A stretch of DNA of 64,000 bases from Aureispira anguillae (GCF_026000115.1 NZ_AP026867.1:2139501-2203500), one strand, 5' to 3'; shown: positions 55,116 through 64,000, counted from the first letter of the stretch. Made by a program: numbers and translations. The notes: generated by a model from the letters alone, not told the origin.

Positions 55116-57452
55116 TTAATTATTAGCTGGACGAGCACTCATTTCAAAAATAAGTTCCCCTCCATGGGTAATGGCATCATGGGTAAGAAATGTACCCTCT
55201 AACTTTTCTCCATTTAATAAAATTTGATGGACGTAAACATTTTCTTTGCTTTGGTTTTTTGTGCTGATTTTAAATGTTTTACCATTTTCTAAGCGTAAGG
55301 TAGCTTCTTTGACCAAAGGGCTTCCAATCGCATACAGGTCGGAGCCAGGAGTAACAGGGTAAAAACCTAAACTACTAAAAATATACCAAGCACTCATTTG
55401 CCCTGCGTCATCGTTTCCACACAAGCCATCAACCGCAGGACCGTACATGGTATTCATAATCATGCGGACCCGTTGTTGGGTCTTATGGGCATCGCCAGTC
55501 CAGTTGTATAAATAGGGAATGTGATGCCCTGGTTCGTTTCCGTGTACATAATTGCCTATGATGCCATCTCTAGTTATGTCCTCGTGTTTTTCAATGAATT
55601 TATCGTCCAATTCCATGGTAAACAAAGAATCTAAATGAGCACTAAAAGCAGACTTGCCGCCCATCATATCAATCATCTTATCCAATTGATGAGGTACATA
55701 AAGCCCATAGTTCCACGCATTTCCCTCTATAAAGCCTTGCCCATGTGTGTCCATTGGGTCAAAATCTTTTCGAAAATTCCCATTGGATAATTTAGGACGC
55801 ATGTACCCAATACTAGGATCATAGACCTGTTGGTAGTATTCTGAACGTTTGATAAATTCAGCTTTAGTTTTGTTGTCATTAGTTCGTTGAGCGATTTGAG
55901 CAATGCACCAATCGTTATAAGCTAATTCAAGGGTTTTAGAAACAGAAGAATGGCTTTTGTCGTCAGGAACGTATTGATAATCTATGTAATCGCCTAAGCC
56001 ATCAAAATATCTTACATTAGCAGTATTTACAGCGGCATTTAAGGCTCGTTTTGGATCAAAGTCGCCTACCTTTTTTGCCATTGCATCTGCAATAACAGAC
56101 GTAGCATGATAACCAATCATGCACCAGTTTTCATTGGCATAATGACTCCAAATAGGGAGCATGTGATGTACGCTCTCATCGTGATGCGCTAGCATTGATT
56201 TGATCATGTCATTGTTGCGCTTAGGTTGGGTGATGTTGAATAAGGGGTGTAAGGCTCGATAGGTGTCCCAAAGAGAAAAAATACTGTAATTGGTGAATGC
56301 TTTAGATTGGTGAATGTTCTGATCTAAACCACGATATTGGCCGTCTACATCTTCGTATAGAATTGGACTTAACATGGTATGGTATAATGCAGAATAAAAG
56401 GTGGTTTTATCTGCTTTGTCAATGGATTTAATTTCAATTTTTGAAAGCTCTTGATTCCATTTTTCTTGGGTGGCTGCTGCTGTTGCTGCAAAATCCCAAT
56501 GGGGAATTTCGGCTTTTAGATTCTTTAAAGCACCAGCCGTGCTAACTGCTGACAGGGCGAATTTGATGTTAATTTTTTCCTGCTCTTGGGTTTCAAAATC
56601 AAAATAAACCCGAATGTCTTTGCCTGCTATTTCTGGGAAGTTTTCACTTTCGTTAAAACGACCATAAAAACCATTGTATCCTTTTGAGTCGTATTTTTTG
56701 TGCCCATAATGTTTAAATGGTTTTGAAAATTGCATGGCAAAAAATACCTTTTTGGTTCTTGCCCAACCTTTGGTCTGTCGATAGCCTGTGATTAGCGAAT
56801 CATTTTCTACTCGAATAAAGGTCCATACGTTTTTATCATCGTGATGATAAACATTATAAACCATGTCTAAAATAATATGGGAACTATCTGATTTCGGAAA
56901 GGTGTATTGATGAAAACCAACTCGTTCGCTTGCTGTTAACTCGGCTAGGATATTATAATCTTCAAGCTGTACTTTGTAATAACCTGGAGAGGCAGCCTCC
57001 TTGTTGTGAGAGAACTTAGAATAGAACCCTTTTTTTCCACTACTGGTTTGGATAGGATCAAGGATTAAGGCTCCTGTGGTTGGCATGACTAGAAAATCTC
57101 CTAGGTCAGCATGTCCTGTGCCACTAAAATTAGTGTGGGAAAATCCAATTATAATGGAGTCTCTGTACTGGTAGCCGCCACAGTATTCATAAGTTTTAGA
57201 ATTATAGTTTCCCGCTTGGTCAAACATTACTTCGAAGTTAGTTTGAGGACTTAATTGAACCATGCCAAAGGGAGCTGTTGCTCCAGGAAACGTATGCCCC
57301 ATTTTGCTAGTACCTATAAAAGGGTTGACATATTGTGTGTAATCTGTTTTGGTGATTGATGGGTTGTTTTTGGATTTACTTTTAGGATTTTTTTTCTCGC
57401 AAGAATTTAAAAACAACAACAGTGGAACTATTGCGATTAGGACTTTTTTCAT
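55116..57452 (-). CDS. GH92 family alpha-mannosidase lipoprotein
   Basis: 778 residues with a lipobox at Cys18 (FLNSC). Near 40-70 comes the conserved start of GH92 catalytic domains: YVNPFIGTSKMGHTFPGA followed by PFGMVQLSPQ. The sequence GFSHTNFSGTGHADLGD near 108-124 and the C-terminal CGNDDAGQMSAWYIFSSLGF and YPVTPGSDLYAIGSP are also diagnostic. GH92 enzymes are calcium-dependent exo-acting alpha-mannosidases (alpha-1,2, -1,3, -1,4 or -1,6 types). The lipid anchor implies surface or periplasmic display for glycan breakdown. It is not in a polysaccharide-utilisation cluster: no SusC/SusD gene is near. Confidence 0.92.
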   Translation of the reverse strand: MKKVLIAIVPLLLFLNSCEKKNPKSKSKNNPSITKTDYTQYVNPFIGTSKMGHTFPGATAPFGMVQLSPQTNFEVMFDQAGNYNSKTYEYCGGYQYRDSIIIGFSHTNFSGTGHADLGDFLVMPTTGALILDPIQTSSGKKGFYSKFSHNKEAASPGYYKVQLEDYNILAELTASERVGFHQYTFPKSDSSHIILDMVYNVYHHDDKNVWTFIRVENDSLITGYRQTKGWARTKKVFFAMQFSKPFKHYGHKKYDSKGYNGFYGRFNESENFPEIAGKDIRVYFDFETQEQEKINIKFALSAVSTAGALKNLKAEIPHWDFAATAAATQEKWNQELSKIEIKSIDKADKTTFYSALYHTMLSPILYEDVDGQYRGLDQNIHQSKAFTNYSIFSLWDTYRALHPLFNITQPKRNNDMIKSMLAHHDESVHHMLPIWSHYANENWCMIGYHATSVIADAMAKKVGDFDPKRALNAAVNTANVRYFDGLGDYIDYQYVPDDKSHSSVSKTLELAYNDWCIAQIAQRTNDNKTKAEFIKRSEYYQQVYDPSIGYMRPKLSNGNFRKDFDPMDTHGQGFIEGNAWNYGLYVPHQLDKMIDMMGGKSAFSAHLDSLFTMELDDKFIEKHEDITRDGIIGNYVHGNEPGHHIPYLYNWTGDAHKTQQRVRMIMNTMYGPAVDGLCGNDDAGQMSAWYIFSSLGFYPVTPGSDLYAIGSPLVKEATLRLENGKTFKISTKNQSKENVYVHQILLNGEKLEGTFLTHDAITHGGELIFEMSARPANN

Positions 57453-57776
57453 TTTTTTTTAAAATTAGGTGAACTAAACGATTTTATTCAGATTGATGTG
57501 GTTGGTCAATAAAAAAAAATTGTAGTTTGGGCTCGCTTATTGAATAAAAGTCTTGATTGGGAATAATAAGGCATCTATAATTGGTGGTGTACAAAATGAA
57601 GTTATCAGTCCATCTTTGGGGTAGAGAATTATTTCGACAAATAGAACCATTTTATAGATAGAAAAAAATAAACTATTTAAGAGTGAAAAGGCTTTTTTAG
57701 CTGTATTTTTATATTTAAATGTTTGATAATAAGTAGGGTGAGTTGTTTTTAGTCGTTAAAAATTAGAAGAGTTAAC
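57453..57776. other. Divergent promoter region of GH92 and PPTase genes
   Basis: 324 bp between divergent genes. I see no gene, no strong palindrome and no clean -7 box; CATCTTTG near 57610-57620 is a weak -7 candidate for the PPTase. Confidence 0.45.
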
Positions 57777-58427
57777 ATGTTAACAATTTATTACATCAAT
57801 TCATTAGATGTTCAAAAAGAAATTGCGTTAGATCTATTGTTGGGGTATTTGCCCATGTCGTTTAAAGAGCGTGCACTTCGATACCGTTCTAAGCAAGATG
57901 CCTATAATTTTGTTATAGGGCGTTTGTTTCTAAAAAAGGCATTGCAAGAATCCAATTTGCCATTGGGGGGATTGGAAACGATATATTATAATGAAGAAGA
58001 AAAACCCCTAATGGAAGGGCTTTCTTTTAGCATTTCGCATTCTAATGATTTGGTTGCTTGTGCTTTTGCTTCAGGGGGAAATATTGGTTTGGATGTTGAA
58101 TTTCCAAGAGCGATCAATCGGAAGCATTTTAGGCATTGTTTTAACGAAAAGGAGTGGCGTAAAATTCAGGAAGACACAACGATGCATACTTTTTATACCT
58201 ATTGGACACAGAAAGAGGCTATTTTGAAGGCAAATGGTCTAGGTTTGGGGCATTTATTGGACATTCAAATTGAGAGTGATGTTCTGGCTTATATGAACAA
58301 TAGCTCTACCAACTGGCATTTAAAATCAATCCGTTTTGAAGGAGAAGAGGCTTATGGTTGCCTTTGTACAGACCTAGTAGGAGAGATTACCACCCAAAAA
58401 ATGGAGTTAGAAGAGCTATTGTTTTAA
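57777..58427 (+). CDS. pfaE: Sfp-type 4'-phosphopantetheinyl transferase (PfaE candidate)
   Basis: 216 residues, the size of Sfp-type PPTases. The metal and CoA motifs are present: SISHSN near 85-90, GLDVEFP with Asp106 and Glu108, FNEKEW near 122, and WTQKEAILKANG with Trp143, Lys146 and Glu147. It moves phosphopantetheine from CoA to the serine of carrier proteins. The five ACPs of PfaA need such an enzyme, and no other PPTase is in the window, so it is the probable PfaE, although it lies 5 kb from the operon on the other strand. A role for other carrier proteins (NRPS/PKS or FAS ACP) is also possible. Confidence 0.85.
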   Translation: MLTIYYINSLDVQKEIALDLLLGYLPMSFKERALRYRSKQDAYNFVIGRLFLKKALQESNLPLGGLETIYYNEEEKPLMEGLSFSISHSNDLVACAFASGGNIGLDVEFPRAINRKHFRHCFNEKEWRKIQEDTTMHTFYTYWTQKEAILKANGLGLGHLLDIQIESDVLAYMNNSSTNWHLKSIRFEGEEAYGCLCTDLVGEITTQKMELEELLF

Positions 58428-58460
58428 ACGATCTTTAGGTTTTATAATGCGATCTGAGCC

Positions 58461-58477
58461 AGCCAGTATAACTGGGT
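58461..58477. repeat. Short dispersed hairpin, copy 2
   Basis: AGCCAGTATAACTGGGT, the reverse complement of ACCCAGTTATACTGGCT, contains the hairpin CCAGT-ATA-ACTGG. It differs from copy 1 (32414-32430) only at two positions that pair with each other, a compensatory change. It lies just after the PPTase stop and may end that transcript. Confidence 0.4.
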
Positions 58478-58483
58478 GCGGTT

Positions 58484-59476
58484 CTAGTGGAGTAATAATA
58501 CTCTTGAATAAAATTGGTTGAGTTTTTCAATTGCTTGATTAACATAGATTTCTTGATCGTATAGGTCAAAATGCGTCGCATTAGGAATTCTAACTAATTC
58601 TTTGTCTCCTTTTGCCCGTTTGACAGCAACTTCACTGAAATAAGCGGACAAGGCTTGTGCTCCAACAATTGCGAGAAAAGGTCTATTGGCCATTAATTTC
58701 ATTTGTTCAGAAGGATTGAAAGCATAACGACTATCCAGTGACATAGCTGCTCGCATTGGGCTATAGGTAGAGAATTGCCCCCCACGTTCAGGGTTGCGAT
58801 AGTAGTCTGCTGCTCTATCCCAAAAAGTGCCCATTTGGGCACCAATAGGAGGGATGCCATCAATCAAAAGAACCTCACCTGTTTCATAATAAATTTGACG
58901 AGCTTCATTGCCCCAAGCAATTTGTTGCTGAAATTGTTCTATTGGATTTCCTTCTAGTTTGTCGAGGTATTGTGTAGCTTCCCCTAGACCATAATCAATA
59001 AAATCAACAAAACCGCTTACTGTTGCCACGGCTTTTATGCGTTGGTCAAAAATAGCACTTTGAATAGAGTAGCCAGCGCCAGAACAAATGCCTAATGCTG
59101 CTATTTGCATTTTATTTACACTAGGAACAGTACCAATAAAACTGATTGCATTTTTTATGTCTTCTACCTTCATGGGAGCATTTTCCATTCCTCTTGGGGT
59201 ACCTCCACTTTCGCCATAAGTTCTATGGTCGAATGCTAGAGTAATATAACCTTGTTTTGCCATTTTTTTTGCATAAATTCCTGCGGTTTGTTCTTTAATG
59301 CCACTTGCAGGCGTAACGACAACGATAGCTGGAAATGTTTTGTCGTTTGAGTATGACGGAGGCAAAAAGAGATGCCCAGCAATTCGAGTGTTTTCGCTTA
59401 AAAAGCTAATCTTGTTTTTTCCTGGTTTTAATTGATTCTTATACGTTATTCCAAAATCTTTAAGAAAAGTTTGCAT
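58484..59476 (-). CDS. Alpha/beta hydrolase (dienelactone hydrolase/acyl-peptidase-like)
   Basis: 330 residues, no signal peptide. The nucleophile elbow is GICSGAGYS with Ser132. The lid and oxyanion region is VVTPASGIKEQTAG near 53-66. A YGESGG motif lies near 88-92. The probable catalytic His is in ATHFDLYD near 303-310. The enzyme acts on an ester or peptide-like bond; the substrate is unknown. It is divergent from a LysR regulator, and a LysR box lies inside its promoter, so it is very likely the regulator's target. Confidence 0.8.
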   Translation of the reverse strand: MQTFLKDFGITYKNQLKPGKNKISFLSENTRIAGHLFLPPSYSNDKTFPAIVVVTPASGIKEQTAGIYAKKMAKQGYITLAFDHRTYGESGGTPRGMENAPMKVEDIKNAISFIGTVPSVNKMQIAALGICSGAGYSIQSAIFDQRIKAVATVSGFVDFIDYGLGEATQYLDKLEGNPIEQFQQQIAWGNEARQIYYETGEVLLIDGIPPIGAQMGTFWDRAADYYRNPERGGQFSTYSPMRAAMSLDSRYAFNPSEQMKLMANRPFLAIVGAQALSAYFSEVAVKRAKGDKELVRIPNATHFDLYDQEIYVNQAIEKLNQFYSRVLLLH

Positions 59477-59545
59477 TATTTTATTTGTTTTGTTATAATT
59501 ATTATAAATGATAGAAATAGTTTTATTGCTGTTTTATTTGTTTTG

Positions 59546-59576
59546 CAAAGGTATGCGGAATTAAAATACCGTCAAA
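59546..59576 (-). promoter_or_regulatory. Promoter of the alpha/beta hydrolase gene
   Basis: On the minus strand TTTG, 19 bases, then TACCTTTG: exact consensus for both boxes and spacing. About 70 bp lie between the -7 box and the start codon. Confidence 0.78.
59550..59570. promoter_or_regulatory. LysR-type box in the hydrolase promoter
   Basis: GGTAT-N11-ATACC is a perfect inverted repeat of the T-N11-A type recognised by LysR regulators. It sits between and over the -33 and -7 boxes of the hydrolase promoter and ends 41 bp before the LysR start codon. A second AT-rich palindrome, TTATAA-TTA-TTATAA, lies at 59493-59507. Confidence 0.72.
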
Positions 59577-59611
59577 ATACTATTTTTTTATGCTTATTAT
59601 AAGTTTAAGTT

Positions 59612-60481
59612 ATGGATGTAAGGTTGCTGAAATTTTTTATTGCTGCTTATGAACAAAAGAATTTAACTAGAGCTGCAAAACAGTGTTTTGTCTCTCAACC
59701 CAATATTTCGAATGGAATCAGACAGTTGGAAGAAGCGATAGGAAAAACACTTTTTGAGCGCCATAAGAGAGGTATTAAAGTAAGGGCAGAGGCAGATTAT
59801 CTTTATCCTATTGCAAAGCGTATTTTGGGAGAAATAGAGGGATTGCCGAACTTGTTTCAAGAACAAAAATTTAAAAATAAAGTGAAAATTGGGGTAGCAG
59901 ATAGTTTACCTCAAGAACACAAACAGCAATTTTTTAGAAGAGCAAATGATTTGTGTGATTCTGTTCAATGGACTGTCGAGCCAATCAGTCGTGATTGCGA
60001 ACTCAATCTTTTAGTGAGAGAATGGAAATATGAAGAAGATTTGTTTTTACCGCTTTGGAAAGAAGATTATGTATTGTGTGTGCCAACTGGACATCATTTG
60101 ATAAAAAAGGAAGTGATAGACCTACAAGATTTAAAAGGAGAAGCATTTATTCATTGCCCCCCTTGCGAAGCGCACCAACAGTGTTTGTCTATTTTAAATA
60201 GTGAGTATAGCCAATTAAGAACGGTTGCTAATTGTTCTACCAAAATGGAAACCTTAACTTTTTTAATGGCTGGACTAGGAATTACTTTTTTGCCTGCTTC
60301 CTTTGTAGATGGTTGGTATGGTTTTGAAGTTAAGAAATATAACGGACCAAGATATTTTAGGGAAGTGGGGCTTTCTTATGCCCGAAGTAGTTTACAAAAC
60401 CCTGTAGTAGCAAAAATTATAGCTTATTTTTCTAAGCATGAATTAACCGTTAATCAGTTTGCTGTATTTGATGAAAAATGA
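59612..60481 (+). CDS. LysR family regulator divergent from the hydrolase
   Basis: 289 residues. The N-terminal winged helix-turn-helix is typical (LLKFFIAAYEQKNLTRAAKQ, CFVSQPNISNGIRQLEEAIG, then LFERHKRGIKV). The C-terminal periplasmic-binding-like effector domain follows from about 85. Three closely placed Cys residues in FIHCPPCEAHQQC could form a redox or metal site. It probably senses a small molecule or oxidant and controls the divergent hydrolase. Confidence 0.9.
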   Translation: MDVRLLKFFIAAYEQKNLTRAAKQCFVSQPNISNGIRQLEEAIGKTLFERHKRGIKVRAEADYLYPIAKRILGEIEGLPNLFQEQKFKNKVKIGVADSLPQEHKQQFFRRANDLCDSVQWTVEPISRDCELNLLVREWKYEEDLFLPLWKEDYVLCVPTGHHLIKKEVIDLQDLKGEAFIHCPPCEAHQQCLSILNSEYSQLRTVANCSTKMETLTFLMAGLGITFLPASFVDGWYGFEVKKYNGPRYFREVGLSYARSSLQNPVVAKIIAYFSKHELTVNQFAVFDEK

Positions 60482-60487
60482 TTCTTC

Positions 60488-61753
60488 TTAAGCATCGCTA
60501 TTGGATTTTAGTTCTTCTTCAAAATCTAAATTTCTCATCTTTTTCGAAAAAATGCCCGTTAAAGTAACGGTTGCTAAGGTCATTGTCCCTCCAAAAACGA
60601 CTGCGGTAACGGTACCCATTAATTTAGCAGTAAAGCCGCTTTCAAATGCTCCCAGTTCATTCGATGACCCTACAAACATCGAGTTAACGGAAGATACCCT
60701 GCCTCGCATATTATCAGGGGTATAAAGTTGTAGTATAGTCTGTCGAATCACCATAGAAATACCATCTGTTATACCAGACATAAACAAGGCAAATACAGAT
60801 AACCAAAAGCTGGTTGATAAGCCAAAGACAATGATACAGAGACCAAATCCGAAAATAGAAGCTAATAATTTTAATCCTGCATTTTTGTTAATGGGGAAAT
60901 AAGCAACAGCAAACATAATAATAAAGGAACCAACAGCAGGCGCTGCTCTAAGTATACCAAAACCTTTGGCTCCAACGCCCAATATATCGGTTGCAAAGAT
61001 TGGCAATAGGGCAATAGCGCCACCAAACAAAACTGCAATCATATCTAGTGTGATGGCTCCTAAGATAATCTTGGTCTGATAAACAAATTTAATCCCTTCT
61101 TTCAAACTTTGAAAAACGGGCTCTCCAATCTTGGGATTAAGGATGGGTTTAGGGGCTATTTGTAGTAATAGAATAAAAGCAATGAGAATAAATCCCACGA
61201 TCAGAAACATAGAGCCATAAGTCCCCATCCAAAATATGGTAAATCCGGCTAGGGCAGGCCCTAATACTGCGCTCATTTGCCAAGCCGAACTGCTCCAGGT
61301 CGCTGCATTGGGGTAGAGCTCTTTGGGGACAATTAAGGACATCAGTGTGAATAGAGTTGGCCCAATAAATGTACGCACAATACCACCAATAAAAACTAGG
61401 CTATAAATGAAATACAAGATGTTGTTGTGACTGAGTTGTTGTTGCGTGCTAGGGGCTGTGGCGTAAAGTAAGCCAGCACTCAATCCCAAAAAGGCAAGGA
61501 TGCACAACAATAATAAATTGCGCTTTTCTTTTTGATCGACAATATGTCCAGCAAAAAGTGCTAATGAAACAGCAGGCACGACTTCCATTAGCCCTATAAT
61601 TCCTAAGGATAAAGGATCTTTGGTCAGGCGATAAACTTCCCATTCTATGACCACAAATTGCATAGACCAAGCGAAGACAAGCGCAAATCGAACCAATAAA
61701 AATAGCCTAAACTCTGAATATCGTAATGCTGCGTATGGATCGTTCTTTTTCAT
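60488..61753 (-). CDS. MFS exporter, EntS-like
   Basis: About 421 residues from the ATG at 61753 (MKKNDPYAALRYSEFRLF), the usual start of EntS-like members; a frame to 61780 adds 9 residues. Twelve hydrophobic segments are visible. The loop motif between helices 2 and 3 is GHIVDQKEKRN, the family's typical D/R/K-rich loop. NMRGRVSSVNSMFVGSS near 345-360 is the marker of the EntS/MFS_3 group. It probably exports a small hydrophobic compound or drug. It starts about 110 bp from the neighbouring PorE-like gene's end; substrate unknown. Confidence 0.85.
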   Translation of the reverse strand: MKKNDPYAALRYSEFRLFLLVRFALVFAWSMQFVVIEWEVYRLTKDPLSLGIIGLMEVVPAVSLALFAGHIVDQKEKRNLLLLCILAFLGLSAGLLYATAPSTQQQLSHNNILYFIYSLVFIGGIVRTFIGPTLFTLMSLIVPKELYPNAATWSSSAWQMSAVLGPALAGFTIFWMGTYGSMFLIVGFILIAFILLLQIAPKPILNPKIGEPVFQSLKEGIKFVYQTKIILGAITLDMIAVLFGGAIALLPIFATDILGVGAKGFGILRAAPAVGSFIIMFAVAYFPINKNAGLKLLASIFGFGLCIIVFGLSTSFWLSVFALFMSGITDGISMVIRQTILQLYTPDNMRGRVSSVNSMFVGSSNELGAFESGFTAKLMGTVTAVVFGGTMTLATVTLTGIFSKKMRNLDFEEELKSNSDA

Positions 61754-61862
61754 GGTGTTTGGATATTCAAAATCTCCCACAAATAGTTTTATTGGTGGTT
61801 GTTTTGTGTTGAAGTTGTTAATAGGGGTTTCAACGGAGTAATGTAAAGAGTATTTAGCAAAA

Positions 61863-64000
61863 TTAATTGGAACGGTATTCCAAGAGTTGCTTTAAATCAG
61901 GATATTCTGTAAATAGAACTTGGGCTTCATCTTCTGTAATTCTAATGCCATTAATATAAGGTATGATTTCAGCGTCAGGGAAACCCTTTTGGATGACTTG
62001 ATCTAAGGTGCGTTTGATGGCAACAAAGGAATTTTCTAAGCCAATCATGTATTTAACATTGACATCTTTGGGATGCTTTTCTGTGGTAGCATGTTGAAAT
62101 TCTTTGAATATAGAGTGATTAAATAAGGTTGCCGTTTCAGTCACTTGAACCTTGTAAGTTAGCCCCTTTAATTGTTTTTGGTAACGGGTGTAAGCTAAGT
62201 TTTGCATGACAGAGCTTACTTTTGGTGCTATAATGTTAATACTCATTTCATCTTTTAAATGAGCAATATTATAAACATCTACATTGATGCGTCTGTTCAT
62301 TTTTTCACCAATATGATTGGGGGATCCGTCAAAATTTTGATTGTTGGCTATTGGGTAGTTTTGCCCACAGCCTCGAATCCAAATCTGTTTGTTTTGACTA
62401 TTGTTTTCGATTAGTTCGTTAGAAAGTTCTTCTGCTTGTTTGATGGTTAGATAAAGGTCATTGATAGAATTCCCTGAATGATCGGTATGCCCAGAAAGAA
62501 CGATCATTGCTTCTGAATGTCGTGCAAGTAATTTTTTAAGTGCGAGGATGGTATTTCTGGCCCCTTCTATTTTTCCTGTTTGTGCATTGTAATAAATAGG
62601 ACTAATGTTGTAGACCGTTTTGGCTCCTGAAGTAGTGGTGGGATCAACAGTTGCTGTTGGGGTTAGTTTTTTGACCGTGTGCGAGATGGGAGTGTTGTCA
62701 ACTAAGCTAGTAATATTGGTTAAGACTGCTACAAAATGATTGGGCGTTTGGGCTTGCAACTGTTCTTGTTGGCGTGTTCTAAAATAAGCAGAATACAGAT
62801 CAAAACCTCCTAGTCCGCCAATTCTATTGGACGAAAAATAAGCTTTGAGACCATCTTTATCCAAAAAGAAATTCTTATCGTCTGCTGATGAATTAATGGG
62901 AACGCCAAGGTTCTGGCGTGGTTTCCATGTTCGGGTTGAGTCGTCAAATATAGCTTTGTAAATGTCATAACCGCCCATTGATAGGGGATGATCAGAGCTA
63001 AAATATAGATGCCTTCCATTTTTTGCTAAAAAAGGGGCATCTTCATCATACTCTGTGTTGATTTTAGGCCCTAAATTGACTGGTATTTGCCATTGTCCAT
63101 TGGTTTGAATAGAGTAATACAAATCCCTACCACCATAGCCACCTGGGCGATTGCTCGAAAATAACATAAGGCTATCAGAGACAAAAAAATGATCCCCATC
63201 CCAATGGTGTGAACTGGCATTAAGTGCAAAAGGAAGAATAACCTCAATAGAATCATCGTCATAATTTTCCTTTACAATCTCTTTGTGTCCATCTGCAAAA
63301 CCTTTTAGTAACAGCATTTGATAGCCATTATCAAAAAAACTAATGATATCCTCACTCATATTGGTATTGTAACGGCTAGAGAGCGGGGTGGCATCCATCC
63401 AACTTCCTTGGTTTAGAGTCGATTTGTAAATGTCAGATCGATAATGACCATTGATTGGATCGGGGATGTTGTTCTGGTTTAGTTTGCCCCCTGTAGCTGT
63501 GTTTCTCGTAGACGAAAAGAAAATTGTATTGGCTACTCTAGGATTGAAGCATATTCGATAATCATCAGCATTGCTATTGATTTTAGTACCCAATGTTGCT
63601 ACAATTGCTCCTGAATTAATTTGCTCTACTTTAGGACCATTAGTGCACTGAATAATTAGGCGTTTTAGTCGTTCTCGTTCTGGAGCATTAGAAGCAAGGG
63701 TTCTTAGGTGATTTTTGTAGTAATGTACGGCTGTTCTAAAATTATTTTGATGGTGATAGGCTCTAGCTATATAGTAATTGGTTAGGGGGGCTAACTTAGG
63801 GGAGTTTTGGCTGTAAAATTTTAAGTATATAATGGCTTCGTCCATATTGTTGGTATAGAAATAGCAAACTCCTATCTTATACTTTATATCAATATCTTTT
63901 GTGTACTTATTTTTTATTTTATTGTACTCATTTAAAGATTTCTCGTAATTTTTAGAAGCAAATAATTGATCTGCTTCTTTTTTAATCTTATTGGGCGACT
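61863..64000 (-). CDS. PorE-like protein: TPR, PD40 repeats, OmpA domain, C-terminal SPOR-like part (5' end off window)
   Basis: The frame is open past the right edge, so the start is missing; the visible part is about 711 residues. The N-terminal part is TPR-like (DQLFASKNYEKSLNEYNKIK, then KIGVCYFYTNNMDEAIIYLK). Several WD40-like PD40 units follow (FFSSTRNT, LYFSSDHPLSMGGYDIYKAI, YFSSNRIGGLGGFDLYSAY). An OmpA-like peptidoglycan-binding domain follows (MIVLSGHTDHSGNS and NRRINVDVYN). The last ~130 residues contain a SPOR-like stretch (LTYKVQVTETATLF). This order is that of PorE, a T9SS-associated protein of Bacteroidota. It fits the T9SS cargo proteins at the left of the window. Confidence 0.8.
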   Translation of the reverse strand, partial: SPNKIKKEADQLFASKNYEKSLNEYNKIKNKYTKDIDIKYKIGVCYFYTNNMDEAIIYLKFYSQNSPKLAPLTNYYIARAYHHQNNFRTAVHYYKNHLRTLASNAPERERLKRLIIQCTNGPKVEQINSGAIVATLGTKINSNADDYRICFNPRVANTIFFSSTRNTATGGKLNQNNIPDPINGHYRSDIYKSTLNQGSWMDATPLSSRYNTNMSEDIISFFDNGYQMLLLKGFADGHKEIVKENYDDDSIEVILPFALNASSHHWDGDHFFVSDSLMLFSSNRPGGYGGRDLYYSIQTNGQWQIPVNLGPKINTEYDEDAPFLAKNGRHLYFSSDHPLSMGGYDIYKAIFDDSTRTWKPRQNLGVPINSSADDKNFFLDKDGLKAYFSSNRIGGLGGFDLYSAYFRTRQQEQLQAQTPNHFVAVLTNITSLVDNTPISHTVKKLTPTATVDPTTTSGAKTVYNISPIYYNAQTGKIEGARNTILALKKLLARHSEAMIVLSGHTDHSGNSINDLYLTIKQAEELSNELIENNSQNKQIWIRGCGQNYPIANNQNFDGSPNHIGEKMNRRINVDVYNIAHLKDEMSINIIAPKVSSVMQNLAYTRYQKQLKGLTYKVQVTETATLFNHSIFKEFQHATTEKHPKDVNVKYMIGLENSFVAIKRTLDQVIQKGFPDAEIIPYINGIRITEDEAQVLFTEYPDLKQLLEYRSN

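Noticed and set aside
55116-57452. GH92 gene as part of a polysaccharide-utilisation locus
   Set aside because: No SusC/SusD, other glycoside hydrolase or ECF/HTCS regulator is next to it.
58441-58483. A tRNA-like or riboswitch-like structure after the PPTase
   Set aside because: Only a 5-bp stem is supported. No T-loop (GTTCRANNC), anticodon arm or CCA-like end is visible.

Overview
The window is AT-rich DNA from a marine-type Bacteroidota, most likely the Saprospirales. The evidence is: three secreted proteins with type IX secretion (T9SS) C-terminal sorting domains; a PorE-like TPR/PD40/OmpA envelope protein; a LytS/LytTR two-component pair; many SPII lipoproteins; a histone H1-like fragment at the left edge; and promoters of the Bacteroidota form TTTG-N18/20-TAnnTTTG. 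The polyunsaturated fatty acid (PUFA) synthase locus recalls the arachidonate-producing genus Aureispira. That genus assignment is an inference and was not tested.

Left part (0-16 kb): 3' end of a histone H1-like gene, fadH (2,4-dienoyl-CoA reductase) with a PsrA-like operator, two T9SS cargo proteins (one with a Kazal domain and a cohesin/dockerin-like tail), a DUF1294 membrane protein, a TPR protein, a TetR regulator, RNase H1 with a viroplasmin-type N-domain, an unrecognised helical protein and a large SBBP beta-propeller T9SS protein. Middle (16-34 kb): lipoproteins (VWA, ARPP-1 and others), an AraC regulator, dusB, a secreted protein built of four similar beta units, a TetR-controlled three-gene ABC exporter with a tandem operator, a DinB-like protein, a lipoprotein with an RTX-like C-terminal strand, the two-component pair and an outer-membrane barrel.

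The centrepiece (34.3-52.9 kb, minus strand) is an apparent seven-gene PUFA synthase operon. In order of transcription it holds a TetR regulator, PfaA (KS-AT-five ACPs), a KR-DH protein, PfaC fused to an AT (KS-CLF-AT-DH-DH), an ABA4-like membrane protein, an HxxxD (condensation-type) acyltransferase and the PfaD enoyl reductase. A long hairpin terminator follows. PfaA ends at a run of nine A residues. The KR-DH frame is open from that run, has no ATG, and would be joined to PfaA by a -1 slip into a 2,488-residue protein of the normal PfaA layout. The ABA4-like and HxxxD genes are not part of the pfa sets I know. A separate Sfp-type phosphopantetheinyl transferase (57.8 kb) is the likely activator of the five ACPs. 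FadH, which handles double bonds during beta-oxidation, fits an organism that makes and recycles PUFAs.

Right part (53-64 kb): an LRR protein with a BRCT-like insert, a GH92 mannosidase lipoprotein, the PPTase, an alpha/beta hydrolase divergent from a LysR regulator (a LysR box lies inside the hydrolase promoter), an MFS exporter, and a PorE-like gene that runs off the right edge. I saw no tRNA, rRNA, CRISPR array, insertion-sequence transposase or phage gene.
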